64,000 nucleotides of DNA from Dinochytrium kinnereticum. Its lineage: Eukaryota; Chytridiomycota; Chytridiomycetes; Chytridiales; Chytridiaceae. The translations under genes were made by a program, and so were the position numbers. Location: assembly GCA_027604005.1 (NCBI GenBank), contig JADGJT010000040.1, forward strand, positions 27,178 to 91,177. Reading direction: 5' to 3'. A model generated the notes under the pieces. The model had not been told where the DNA came from, ran no database searches, and saw only the letters and a program-made list of their open reading frames with translations. Shown here in pieces: positions 31,280 through 41,901 of this stretch; position 1 is the first letter of the stretch; every line of letters begins with the position of its first letter.

Positions 31280-33599
31280 ATGACAAGGCCATCACAGACG
31301 ACGACGCTGGGGCGAGAGACGGCGGGCAGGGGCGGGCGACGAGACGCTGAAAGAACCGCATCGCTTTCAAGGACGGCGTCCCGCCGCAGACACTCATCCC
31401 GCTCGAGGAGAGAGGTGGTGGATGATCAGGAAGACGAGGACGAAGCACGGGGCAGGGCCTCAAGCAGCAGTGTCTCACGGTCTCGCCCGACCTCACGGAT
31501 GCCTCGGTCGGCATCACTGATTCCACCCCCAAAGCAGGATGAGAAGGGAAGGATCATCCCACTTCCAAGGACGTCATCTCTGTCTAGAGACAGCGGCGAC
31601 GCCACCCTTTCTGTTGCACCATCAACCCATGTACCCGCTCGACGGTCCAGGTTGAAAGTGGGCCAAAGATCGGATTTATTGTATGAATTGGATGAGCGCG
31701 AGTCCTCGCAGGCGCATGACGAGCAGTCCAGGCAGGTTTATTCTTTTGAGATGTTGTATCTCAATGCTGACATTACATTCCCCTGGTCTCAGTAGCGACG
31801 AAGAGCAGGTCATCTTTGTTCCTCAACGCACAGCCAGCCTAAACCCCGGATTGAATGCAAACACCTCTTCTCACAAGGCAAATCCCAGCATTGAAGCCGA
31901 TCTTCGCAGCCTTCATCTCTCTAACACAGACACAGAACTGGAGGAAGCAGAAGTATGGGAGAAGGAGGCATCCGCAAAAGAAACTGCCATGGCAACGTCA
32001 CCCAAATCAGACGCCTCCCCCGCAAATACCTCACGTATCAATATCGCCCCATCACGCATCAGTACCCCTACCTCCGAACTGTCACGCATCAATACTGCAC
32101 CTGTTGGAGCCCTGGAGGCTTTAAAACAAAGCAGAAATGCCGCCACCAACCTCAAGCCCGTCAACCCCAACGAACATGGCGGGCACACTACTGACTCGCG
32201 CAAATTATTTTTCTCCCTCAAGACCCAGGAAGTCATTCAAAAGCTTGACGAATCGTCCAACCCCTCCGCCTCTCTACCCTTTCGAAAGCCAACACGCCCT
32301 GCAGAGCCTTTCCCCGATATAGACCCCGAGCTCGCCTTTATCAAGAGCGTCGACACACCCTCCGCAGTATCCGCTTCAAGCATTTATAAATATACCACGA
32401 ATGCAGGATATGTTCCTCAAACTCCACAACGGGCGAATCCAAACTTTAATGTCCTTTATACCAGGTCAAGAACCGAAAGCCTTGCGTCATCGTCTTCAGG
32501 ACAGGGAAGACGTGATGGACGGATTGATATTGCCCCTAGATCTTACGACAGACAGAAAGTTCCTTTTGTCGATATGAGGATAAGAGACAAGTATCTTCAC
32601 GCGCATTTTACACATCTGTACCGGGAGCCTTTGACTTCTTCTGGCGAGAGTCCACATAATGTTCTTGGGATGGATCCTGGAATGAGCCCTGAAGCTCAGG
32701 CCATGGAGTTCAGGGATAAGTTTGTCGAGGGAGACGGGTCCCCTGGATTCAGGTAACAACTCTTCCCCCGTTCTTTTTAACTATCGATGCCTAGAGAGTT
32801 TTCATTAATCCGTATGATCTAGGCATCAAATCACTTCCCCTAACTCCGACCGAGCCTTCTCATGGGTGCCATCCGACCCTGATCACTTAACTCCAGCACA
32901 ATCTTCGAATCAAAGCCCACTTTTATCGTCTGTATCCTGTGATCGTCCTTTCCTTATTACTAACTCTTTGCTGCTTCTAAGAATTATGCCACCTGATTCC
33001 GCTGAATGGTCGCAAGTCATGCATTTTGAGGAGAACGTGCACCCGCACATTACGGTTCAAAAAGCTTTCAAGCCGGCGACTAATACGGTGTTTGGATTGG
33101 TGACCCCGGAGCCTGAAGAAGACAGGTAAGACCTTAGATGCGACGAAAGGCGTAAAATGCAGACTTGTGGCTAAATGAATGGTCTTTTAGACTGTCGCCA
33201 AAGCCGGCAGTGAGGTTACAGAGGTGGATTGGATCACCACCAGAGTAAGTTATAATTCCTCCGAACTACGATTAGACTCAATCTGCTTGTAATGAAGTCA
33301 CTAATCGGAAGTTAAAAAAAGACCGAACCTTCTTCTCGAAAGAATGGTTACATCACCTTCCCAAGCAAGTGAAGATTTTGATCATTACAGAAATCTCGAT
33401 CCCGACCGTCCTATGTTAGTATTTTCCTCTTTATAGCATTATTCCTCTCCTTTTTTCGTTCTATCCTCTTCTCAGATCCTGCTTACTATATATGCCTTTC
33501 TCGAATCATAGCGACATGATCTCAGTCGACGAGCTTCTTTATGAGGATCCGTCCGTTCAGTTTCCAAAGCGAAGTTCATCAAAAACCCGGGATATTTGA
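31280..33599 (+). CDS. unknown Ser/Arg-rich, largely disordered protein
   Basis: Probably six exons: 31280 to about 31680, 31793-32752, 32823-33125, 33191-33244, 33322-33414 and 33476-33599. The first donor is uncertain: GTATGA at 31681 gives a 112-bp intron, while GTATCT about 75 bp later leaves only 37 bp. The first part is basic and Ser/Arg rich (RTASLSRTASRRRHSSRSRR), with short Arg-x-x-Ser stretches that could be kinase targets. Middle segments such as DSRKLFFSLKTQEVIQKLDE, DRQKVPFVDMRIRDKYLHAHFTHLYREPL and WIGSPPEPNLLLERMV look conserved and non-repetitive, suggesting short linear motifs. No globular domain is recognised. Stop TGA at 33597-33599. Splice sites are otherwise clean and phases agree. 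Confidence 0.65.
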
Positions 33600-34748
33600 C
33601 GTTATGCCTGTCGTTGGGGCTCGTTTTACTTTCGTTAATAATGTCGTTGTGTTGTTCACTGGTGACGAGCCTTATGCCGCACCGTTTTCCTTTTTTCGTT
33701 TCCTTATTCACGCTTTGAAAGGCTCCTCTGAAAGTATATTCGAATTAAACGAGAACACTGTTTGAAGTTATTTAAATTCAAGCGTTCTCTCATAGTTGCA
33801 AATCTGGGTAAATCAATTCCATGTCCAACTTCTTAAAGGAAACTCCTCAGTGGATACCAACCTGGTGCACCTCTATTTCGTCTTTCTTTTCATTCCTATG
33901 ATTTGTTGATTTCGATACTGTTTTTTGTGACGAGCGGTCCAGACATCGCCATTATATTTTCAGAACGAGGAAACGAAGCGGAGATCTTCCAGGCATATGT
34001 TTTGAGTTTAAGGAAGCCATCTCATCTGCCACCCAAGTTCTTCCCAGTATCACCCTAGTTTGGTGGAGTTGAGCAGATATGGGGGGTGGCAATAGCATAA
34101 ATCGCGCGGTAACTATGATAATCTTCGGATCTGTATAAACGTACCGGGCAATACATATATTTATTCTCCAATGCTGGTCAGTTTTAAAATAAAACAAAAG
34201 GAAACGCATAGCATGAAGCTAAGCAATGCCAATAATAAGCAAACCGGTATTTGAAAAAAGGAAAGGAGGAATCATCCACGATTGCAAACATGGCTCATCT
34301 CATCTCTTTGAGCTGGATCATCAACAAGAACAGCAAAAAGAGAAATGACTAATCATGGGCTTAATAAACAAGTTGATAAATATTTACAGTCGAAAATCGG
34401 CGGCAAAAATGTAACCAAAAAAAAAAAAGTCCTTGATATAGAAACAGTAGATCAGATTTCACCAAAAAAAAAAAATTGACCCAAGCAATAAAAAAAATGA
34501 TGCCTTATCACAAAAATAACCCCCGAAGCATACAATATCTTAATGAGGCAGCTACTAAAGAAAATATATAGAAAATATCAAAAGGATAGAGATGGAAAAA
34601 TATACGATGTCTAAGGGATGAAAGCCGGCACATCCCCTTACAGAATCCAAAAAAAATGACGAGGAACGAATATAAAATAAAAAGAACAAAAAAAAAAGAG
34701 AAGGACCCATACTCAAGAATGCCTAATAAACGAGGCACTTCATCCACC
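33600..34748. other. convergent intergenic region, no gene seen
   Basis: 1.15 kb between the stop of the disordered protein (+) and the stop of the C2H2 factor (-). 34370-34700 is rich in A runs on the plus strand (T-rich in the sense of the C2H2 gene), fitting its 3' UTR. No supported frame. Confidence 0.5.
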
Positions 34749-37213
34749 TCACTTGCTGTTATACCCCTGGTGTCCCTTCAATCCCTCCGAGATCAAACTT
34801 GGCGCACCACCAGTCTGCCTGTACGGCTGCTCAACATCGACCGCGCTCAAAATCAAATCAAGCGGATTCGTCCCCCTCCTACTTCCATCCATGACAGTTC
34901 GGTACTGCGGTTCAGGGGGAGGTGAGAACGCGGATCTCGTTCCACTCGGGTAAGTTTTGTATTCCAAGGATGTCTCATTTGCTGCGTAGGTAGAGTTGGT
35001 CACGGTTGAGGAAGAAGGTAAAGGTGGTGCCGTATATTCCTGGGAAACGCTGAAAGACATTGGGAGACGATGTGTGTGGTACTGAAGAGTGTTGGATGAG
35101 TTTGATGAAGAGGGTTGAAGGAGGAGAAGAGACCGAGAGTCGTGAGCGGATGGGACGATATGTGGGGGTGGGTTTTGTTGATGACTTTGTTGATGACCAT
35201 GGCCTTTCCAGCCGATCGATACCGATAATGGATTTGACGATTGCAACACCGAATTATTGGTGGGCGTGGTCGATAACGATGAAGGCGGCGTAACGGTGGT
35301 CGACCCACGTTGCTGCTGGTGCTGCATCGCTAAAGTCGGGTTTGCATAATGAAAATTAGAAGATGACGGTGAAGCCAACGGAGTTGGGACCGGAGTCGGG
35401 CATTGAAACTTTAGTCCCGTTCCTCCACGATGCTGAGATGCAATGGCGAGAGAAGGAAGGTTGACGTGTGGCCCGGAAAGAGCTGATGACGACACCTGGG
35501 GATTGGATAAAGGTGGGTTTCCGACATGATGGTGATAGCCGAGTTCCAGATGAGTGGCCATAGCGGTGTCTGTTGTAACTGAATCATTGCCTCTGAGAGA
35601 GGCTGCTTGCCCACCGTTAACAAGAGCGGCGGCGAAGATATCTGAGGTGGTTGCTGGCTCAAGGGTTCCAGATGGGGTAAGGATATGAAGAGCGTTGCTA
35701 CCAGTGGTATGAACCCGAACGTGCTTTTTTAGAATATCACTTCTGTAAAACACAGCATCGTTAGCAATTGGCCTCCTCGAACAAAGACTTTAGGGGGAAA
35801 GTAAAGAAACCCCCAAAGTGAAAACAAGAAGCTAACCTGCTAAATCTTTTCGCACAACTCGCTACTGGACACTTAAAAGCGAAAGGCTGAGAATGCGTGC
35901 TCTTATAGTGTCTCGATAGGTGCGAGCTCCTCCCAAAAAGTCTCCCACAGCTATCGACCGGGCAAGTATAAGTCCTCTTCCCCCTCCCACTCTCCTGTGA
36001 GTACGGATGATACCCATACTCTCCTTGCTGGTACTCCGATGACCCCCCTCGGACAGCCGCCGAAACCGTATCATCGCTCAATCCACTGCACGCCGTGCTT
36101 GCATTACTGTACAAACTAACATTACTGTTAGCACGGGGTCGCGAAATGGCCGATAAATGAGCCCAGGTCGATGATGTTTCTTCACCAGTCGGTGTGGGCA
36201 CGGACGTTGTAGCTTCTGAAGAACCGGCGGACGTGGCGGTAAGGGGACTGATGGGGGATAACTGAGAGTTTTCGGGAATACGAGGAAGAGGGTCACTCAG
36301 CGAGCGACTACGTTCCAAAAATGACGGCGTGGCAGGCGAAGTTGATACAGTAGGGTGATTATGGTCAGTCTGATAAGACATGGAAGGATAGTAAGATCCA
36401 GCCTGGTGCTGCTGATGTTGCTGCCCCTGATGATGCGAAGGTAGATAATTCTGATACTGCTGGGATTTTGAACTCGAAATCGACAAGTCGTTAATCGGAA
36501 TCTCCTCAACGGGTAGGTAAGCAGCCACGGGCGTTACTGCCTTCCTTGCAGTCCCATACGCACCTTCCCCGCCTAAAGAGGTCGGCAAAGCTGGAAGCGA
36601 ATGCGAAGGAACAGCCGACTGCATGGAATTGTGTCGACTCCCGGCCATCGAATCCCAATCTCCATTGAGCCCAAAAGACGATGACGAGATCGGTGCAACT
36701 GGAGCAGCCGGTGCAGACGATGACAATGAAGCGCTCATCTGATCCATATCCATCGAAGCGTGGCTGGCCAGTGACATTCTCCTAGGGTAAGAAGTCGCAA
36801 ACGATCCAGAGGAATTTGAGGGTGGAGTAACAGGCGTTGGGATGGGCGCTGAAGAAGATGAGGAGGATAAACTTCCGTAAGAAGTTTGGTGGGTGTGGTT
36901 GTTGTGAGAGGCGACGGTGCTACCACCTGTTGAAGCCGCCGCCACGGCTGCAGCAAAAGCGGCAGAGTCAGCGGCTCTTGCGTGAAGCCGAGAGTGACGG
37001 ACCAGCTCGTCACTTCGGCTAAAACGCTTCATGCAGACGTTGCATTGGAAGGGTTTCTCTCCACTATGTATACGAAGGTGTCGCGAGAGGTGCTCCTGGC
37101 GGTTAAAGCCTATAAAGTAAAAATACTTCCGTTAGAAGATCGACTAGAGTTCTGATGGAAAAGAAATATTTCCTACCTTTCAAGCAAATATGGCAAGAAA
37201 AAGGCCTCTCCAT
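34749..37213 (-). CDS. C2H2 zinc-finger transcription factor, two separated finger pairs
   Basis: Three exons (37177-37213, 35837-37109, 34749-35742) give 767 residues. Finger 1 (7-27, CHIC...[14 protein letters not shown]) is split by the first intron; finger 2 (35-55, [19 protein letters not shown]) follows a TGEKP-like linker (SGEKPF). Contact residues RxEHxxR and RSDELVR are like Mig1/CreA and EGR-type fingers, which favour GC-rich boxes. About 340 residues of Ala, Ser, Gln and Pro rich sequence follow. Fingers 3 and 4 (395-418 [24 protein letters not shown]; 426-448 [23 protein letters not shown]) form a second pair, finger 4 split by the second intron. The C-terminal 320 residues are low complexity. 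Expected nuclear DNA-binding regulator; target genes unknown. A very long gene-free region lies upstream. Confidence 0.9.
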
Positions 37214-39450
37214 TGTAAGGATGCGTGACAGAGATGTAGAGGATAAGAGTGTTCACGCAAGATCACTCGTTAATAGCAACGCAGTAGGGTTAAGCGTTTC
37301 TATCAGAGAAGATAGCGGGTCGACTGGTGAAGTAAAAGATGTGCATTGTTAGCGTGTACTGAATAAAAAGAGAGGAAAGACTAAAGAAATGATGGCGTTA
37401 AGGCATTACAGTGAGATGATACAGAGAATGAAGTTTGGAGTGGGGGAGAATGTCATAAAGAGAGAAGCTTGGAACATTAGACGCTTTATAGAGTCTATAA
37501 GGAAATGAGGCAGAGAATGAACGGTACTAGATACACTCAAACCGACAAATCACTACGCAAAACACTAAATTAAAACAGCAAACACGCAGTTAAAGGCGAA
37601 ATCTCTTCAAGTGCAATAATTTGGCGGCGAGGCTAACCACCGCTCTAAACGCGCTTGACTATCAGCGGAGAAGTGGATGGATCAAATTGGAATGACGATG
37701 ACAGGAGCATGGCGGCGGGGTGCATTTGGGGTTTCAAGAATCAAGAGGGCGTCGCACAAATGAAGGCATCAAATAGCCGTCTCACCAATGACGGTGTCGA
37801 TGGCGACGCATGTGGGACGAGATGAGACGGGCGGTGCGAGGTGGGGATGGCTGTGCGATGGGGATGGGGACGGCTGCCTGCTTGACCAGGCGTCGTTAGA
37901 GCAACGGGAGGTCTTGTGCCACCCTGTGCAGGCATTAGTGCCACACTGCCAGAATCAGCTGTAGTGGCACAGATCCAATCCAGCCTGCATGACACTAAAG
38001 GCCATCGTCAACCACCCCCAGGCACTGCCCCAGCAAACGCACGAGGGACTGTCCACTCTATGCGCAGCACATCCATGCATTCGCCCCTCGGTGCTAACAC
38101 ACAGCGTTCCTTTTATCGCATCCAGGGAAGTAAAGTACAGAGTGTGGGGTCCATGCGGGGATTTTAAGTAACACGTATGCCAGTCCTAGACAGCGATGGA
38201 CAGACTTCCAATCCATTACTTACCGTAACAAGCGAACGAATAAGTGAGAGGCGACGAGAGAGGGAAAGCAGAGCGCCCGCGCCCCGCCTGTTTTTCCTGC
38301 TCGAATCGATCTTTCCGCCGAAAGCAAAGTCCCCGTTGCTGCGCGGTGCGGATGAGACGGTCAGTAAGGGATGGAATGCGCTAGGGCATGAGCAGAGCAC
38401 ACCAGACGACGGGTGAAAGAAGGTGTAAGTAGGGTTGAGGGCGGAACAGATGTGAGACCAGCCGGCACCAAGGTGTTTTTTGCTGGTTCCAAACCCCAGG
38501 CTGAACCAATAAGTTCATACAGTTCCCTGCGAACGAACGAACGAACCCAATGCAATGTCCATAAGATCCAGACCCACGGTTGGGCAAGGTGGCACAGGGC
38601 CTCCAAAACCCACCCTCTGCAGCACAGATCCAATTGGCCGGATCCAAAGATTTCCTTCCGGGCCCAAAACAGGCAGCCGCACGTTGCCTCCTCAGCCACG
38701 CCCTCCTTCCCAAACAGTGCAGGAACGACAAGACAGACAGAGGCGAGGAAGGCCTTCGACCTTTTCCCCCAGATTCAAAGAAGAAAACCCAGAACAGGGA
38801 TTATTTGACCAACAAAAGTGGGGCAGGGCCTGGCCAAGATAATCATCACACCATCCATCTCCTTCCCCACACCCCTTACCCCACATCCAGCGACACCCAT
38901 CTTATAAGCAACGCTCAGCTTCCTATTTGGCAGCTCCACACTTGCTCGCTGCTTCAGCATTGTTCGCCTAGAATTACTTCTTGTTATGCCTCATTCCCAA
39001 CAGAGCGAATAGAATGGAGCCGTTCGTATGGGAAGAGGGAAAACCAAGCCTTTGCCAGGTTGTAAGAGGGGATGCTCAGCGATGTCATAAGCGACGAGTG
39101 TAGGAGATGGGAGGATGGCGATGTGAAAGGCGAAAAGGACGCGAGACTCAAATGGAAACACTACAAGGTGCTTACCAGCTGCTGCTACGTGCTACTCTAA
39201 AGGGCGATGCTTTCCCAGAAAAAGTGCTAGGGTATCGAAGAAAAAAGGAGAGGTAAATGAATGGGCTAAGAAAACTAGACAGCCACTGCAAGTGCTAAGG
39301 ATGGGGGGGGCAGCCTGAGTAAGGTTGTCAGAGAGACTCCTGAATGCAATGGATTCCAGACATATCCCCTAAACATCTAAACGCCAAATCTCCTCACACC
39401 AACACTAACATTCCAAAGAAACTAAACCTCTTGGAACCCGCGAGGCCCCA

Positions 39451-39483
39451 ACACCCTGGCGCAGCTGAGGCGCCTCAGGGTGT
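39451..39483. other. palindromic hairpin
   Basis: A perfect 14-bp palindrome CTGAGGCGCCTCAG (39465-39478) inside a larger imperfect inverted repeat with arms ACACCCTG and CAGGGTGT. It could form a GC-rich hairpin or be a dimeric binding site. It lies in the gene-free region upstream of the C2H2 factor. Confidence 0.6.
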
Positions 39484-41296
39484 TTCTTCCCCATACCCAC
39501 ACGACGGGGTTCATAAAACCGCTAACCTGGGGAACGAACGAACCTACATGAAAATGCGGGGGAGGGAGACGGGAGGAGGGGCAGCGGCACAGAGGACAAC
39601 TGGGAGGGCTCCTCTTAGCCAAAAGACAACCTTCTTTGGTTTGACAAATTTTACAATTCAGCGGCGTTTGCTTGGGCCAGCCATGCAAACCGACTTTTCG
39701 GGCGGAAGATGAGATGACGGGAATGGGTGAAGGGGGATCAGCCGAAGGCGATGATGCCGTGGGAGATGTGATGGGGAGGTTGTGAATTTGGAGGAGGTGG
39801 GGTATGGATGAGCGTTTGAGGGGGAGGGATGCATGAATAGATGGATGGATGGATGCTATCGTGGAGAATGGATGCAGAAACGAGGGGAACGAGCCACACT
39901 CACAACAAAGCGACATGAAAGGCAGCATCACTACCCTCACCGCGCTAAAATGATATAAAAAAATACTCACGTAAACCAACAGTCTTCACCAGAAGAAAGC
40001 CTCAAGACCGATCCTTCCTTCCTTTTTTAACCCTAGCCAGCCAACCAACCCTCACTTCTTCTCTGACCTTCACCAAACTGCCCTCTGCTGCTTCTATGCT
40101 ATTGCTCACCGAAAAGAGGAGCAGGGTTGAATGTTTAAAAAATGAGGTTGGTGCCTATCGCATGCGCGAAAGCATGAAGGGAAGTGAAGGAAAGGAAGTG
40201 AGTGGGTGGAGGATGTTTGTATATTTGGTGGGTAGAAATGCCTCAAGTTTGAACCAAGCTGAGTGAAAAATTGAAAGCCAAGGTCCCAGATGGAGTTGAT
40301 CCTCCAACACAAGACAACAAACAAACGATGGCACCAACCTTGCGAGGATTGAAGGGACAATAAGGCTAGTGAGCTGTTCGTTGTCAATATCTTTTCGTGT
40401 TAACTCCCACGTCTTCACAACAAAATAGGATGACTGGAACAGATCTTTGTTATTATATTAAAAGATCCCCCAGAATGTGACGGGTTTGAATACAGATTGA
40501 CTTGCTTTTTTTTTTTGTTCTTGAACTCAGATTCCTCGTTATGGTCAATGATAACCAAAACAAGCCAACATGCGGTGAAGCAAATATCTGATAAAGGAAA
40601 TGGATACCTAAGAAAATGGTGATGGCCAAGACCATTGATTCTTACTTCGTTGGGGTGCGTTGCGTCAGCTTTGGGTGATCCCCGAACCCTCATCTCTCTC
40701 ACATTGTGAAACATTGCACATCCAAGACTCTTTGTCTCTCTCACTTTTCTTTCTCTCCTCTCTTCCTACACATTGCATTTTTTGCTTGATCAGGTTTGAG
40801 AACAATCAACAGAAAGTTCCCTTCACGTTTTTTGGTCGTTTTTTCTTCAGTGGGTGTTGGGTTCGGTGCGTTGGGTTATGTTGAAGAGACGATGCGAAGA
40901 GTAGAGAAAAGATCATCACCAGAAGTGTGGAGATTCAGGATTCGAGGGAAATGGATATATTACAGTGTAGACCTTAGCTTTTAATCAAAGAAGAATGCAG
41001 CTTGGCTGTGATAAGACGACGGCCTTCGTCCTCGTCTCAAGCGACGCACACAACAGTGAACAGATCTGATCAGCCTCTTTCCCATTATTCGGTGGGGTTG
41101 GGATTTATCGTCACACAACCCATATGCTTTTCAAACACCGAAGGCTTCCCATTGGTTCCTGCCTGGGCATCTTATCATGCTTAAAAAGGCAACCCACGTT
41201 GCTGTTGTCACACACACTTCTTGATTTCAACTCCCGATGTTGCTGGGCCACAGGCTTTTTCCCACGGTTGGCGCAATCTTGATGCGCGCGTGTCTG

Positions 41297-41319
41297 ACGC
41301 GTCAAGTGGGTCGACGCGT
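41297..41319. promoter_or_regulatory. paired ACGCGT (MCB-like) sites in an 11-bp direct repeat
   Basis: GACGCGTCAAG occurs at 41296-41306 and again at 41313-41323, each containing ACGCGT. The pattern resembles paired MBF-type sites, yet no coding start lies just downstream on either strand: the PB1 gene ends at 41902 and the C2H2 gene starts 4 kb away. Confidence 0.45.
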
Positions 41320-41901
41320 CAAGGTATCTGTCCATCCAAGCTGCTTGGACTCCATGGTGGGGCGTCCCTTGTCCTGCCTCCATTCACTGCCTTTGTGTCA
41401 GGCAACAGGGGTGACGCCTTCAAAGCTTTCATTTATCAGCACGAGATAACGGTGGCGCGGCCAATATCCTTGACCATCTGACAAGCAAAGTTACTGTTAT
41501 CGCTTCTTTTTGTTTGGCAACATGCTCAACGGAGAAATATATTTTCAGTTTGTGTCATTGTCTTTTTTTTTGTTGTTAGAGATAATATTGGGATGAGGGA
41601 AGGCTAGGTAGGAGAAAGAAAAAACAACAAAAACGAATAAGGAGATGACGGTACAATACAATAGCGCAAACAGAAAACAAGGAAGGTACAAGGTAGAAGA
41701 AAGCAAAAAAACAGTTTCCAGCAACATCGCAAATTAATCGCCAACACATGGCTCTTTTCTTTGGTTAAAGGAAAGGAAGAAAAAACAAAGGCTTACAAAC
41801 AGCAAACACCAAATACAAAGAGGGTGAAGTAAAAACAACCCGTATGAGAATTCATAAATACAAAAAATAAAAATAAAGCCTGAATCCCCCCAGAATTCTC
41901 C

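Larger units (their letters stand above)
37214..41901. other. 4.7-kb gene-free region upstream of the C2H2 factor
   Basis: By far the longest stretch without a convincing gene, in a window where spacing is otherwise usually 0.1-1.8 kb. Open frames of 60-185 codons exist but are compositionally biased and lack splice continuity or family motifs. It contains GAAC microsatellites (about 38528 and 39530), a GATG microsatellite (about 39838-39855), a palindromic hairpin (39451-39483) and a pair of ACGCGT sites (41297-41319). 41540-41880 is A-rich on the plus strand and is probably the 3' flank of the PB1 gene. The rest may be a long promoter, a 5' UTR with introns, or an unrecognised noncoding RNA. 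Confidence 0.5.

Noticed and set aside
39422..39979. 185-codon minus-strand frame in the gene-free region
   Set aside because: Biased Ser/Pro/His composition, no motif, no supporting exons.
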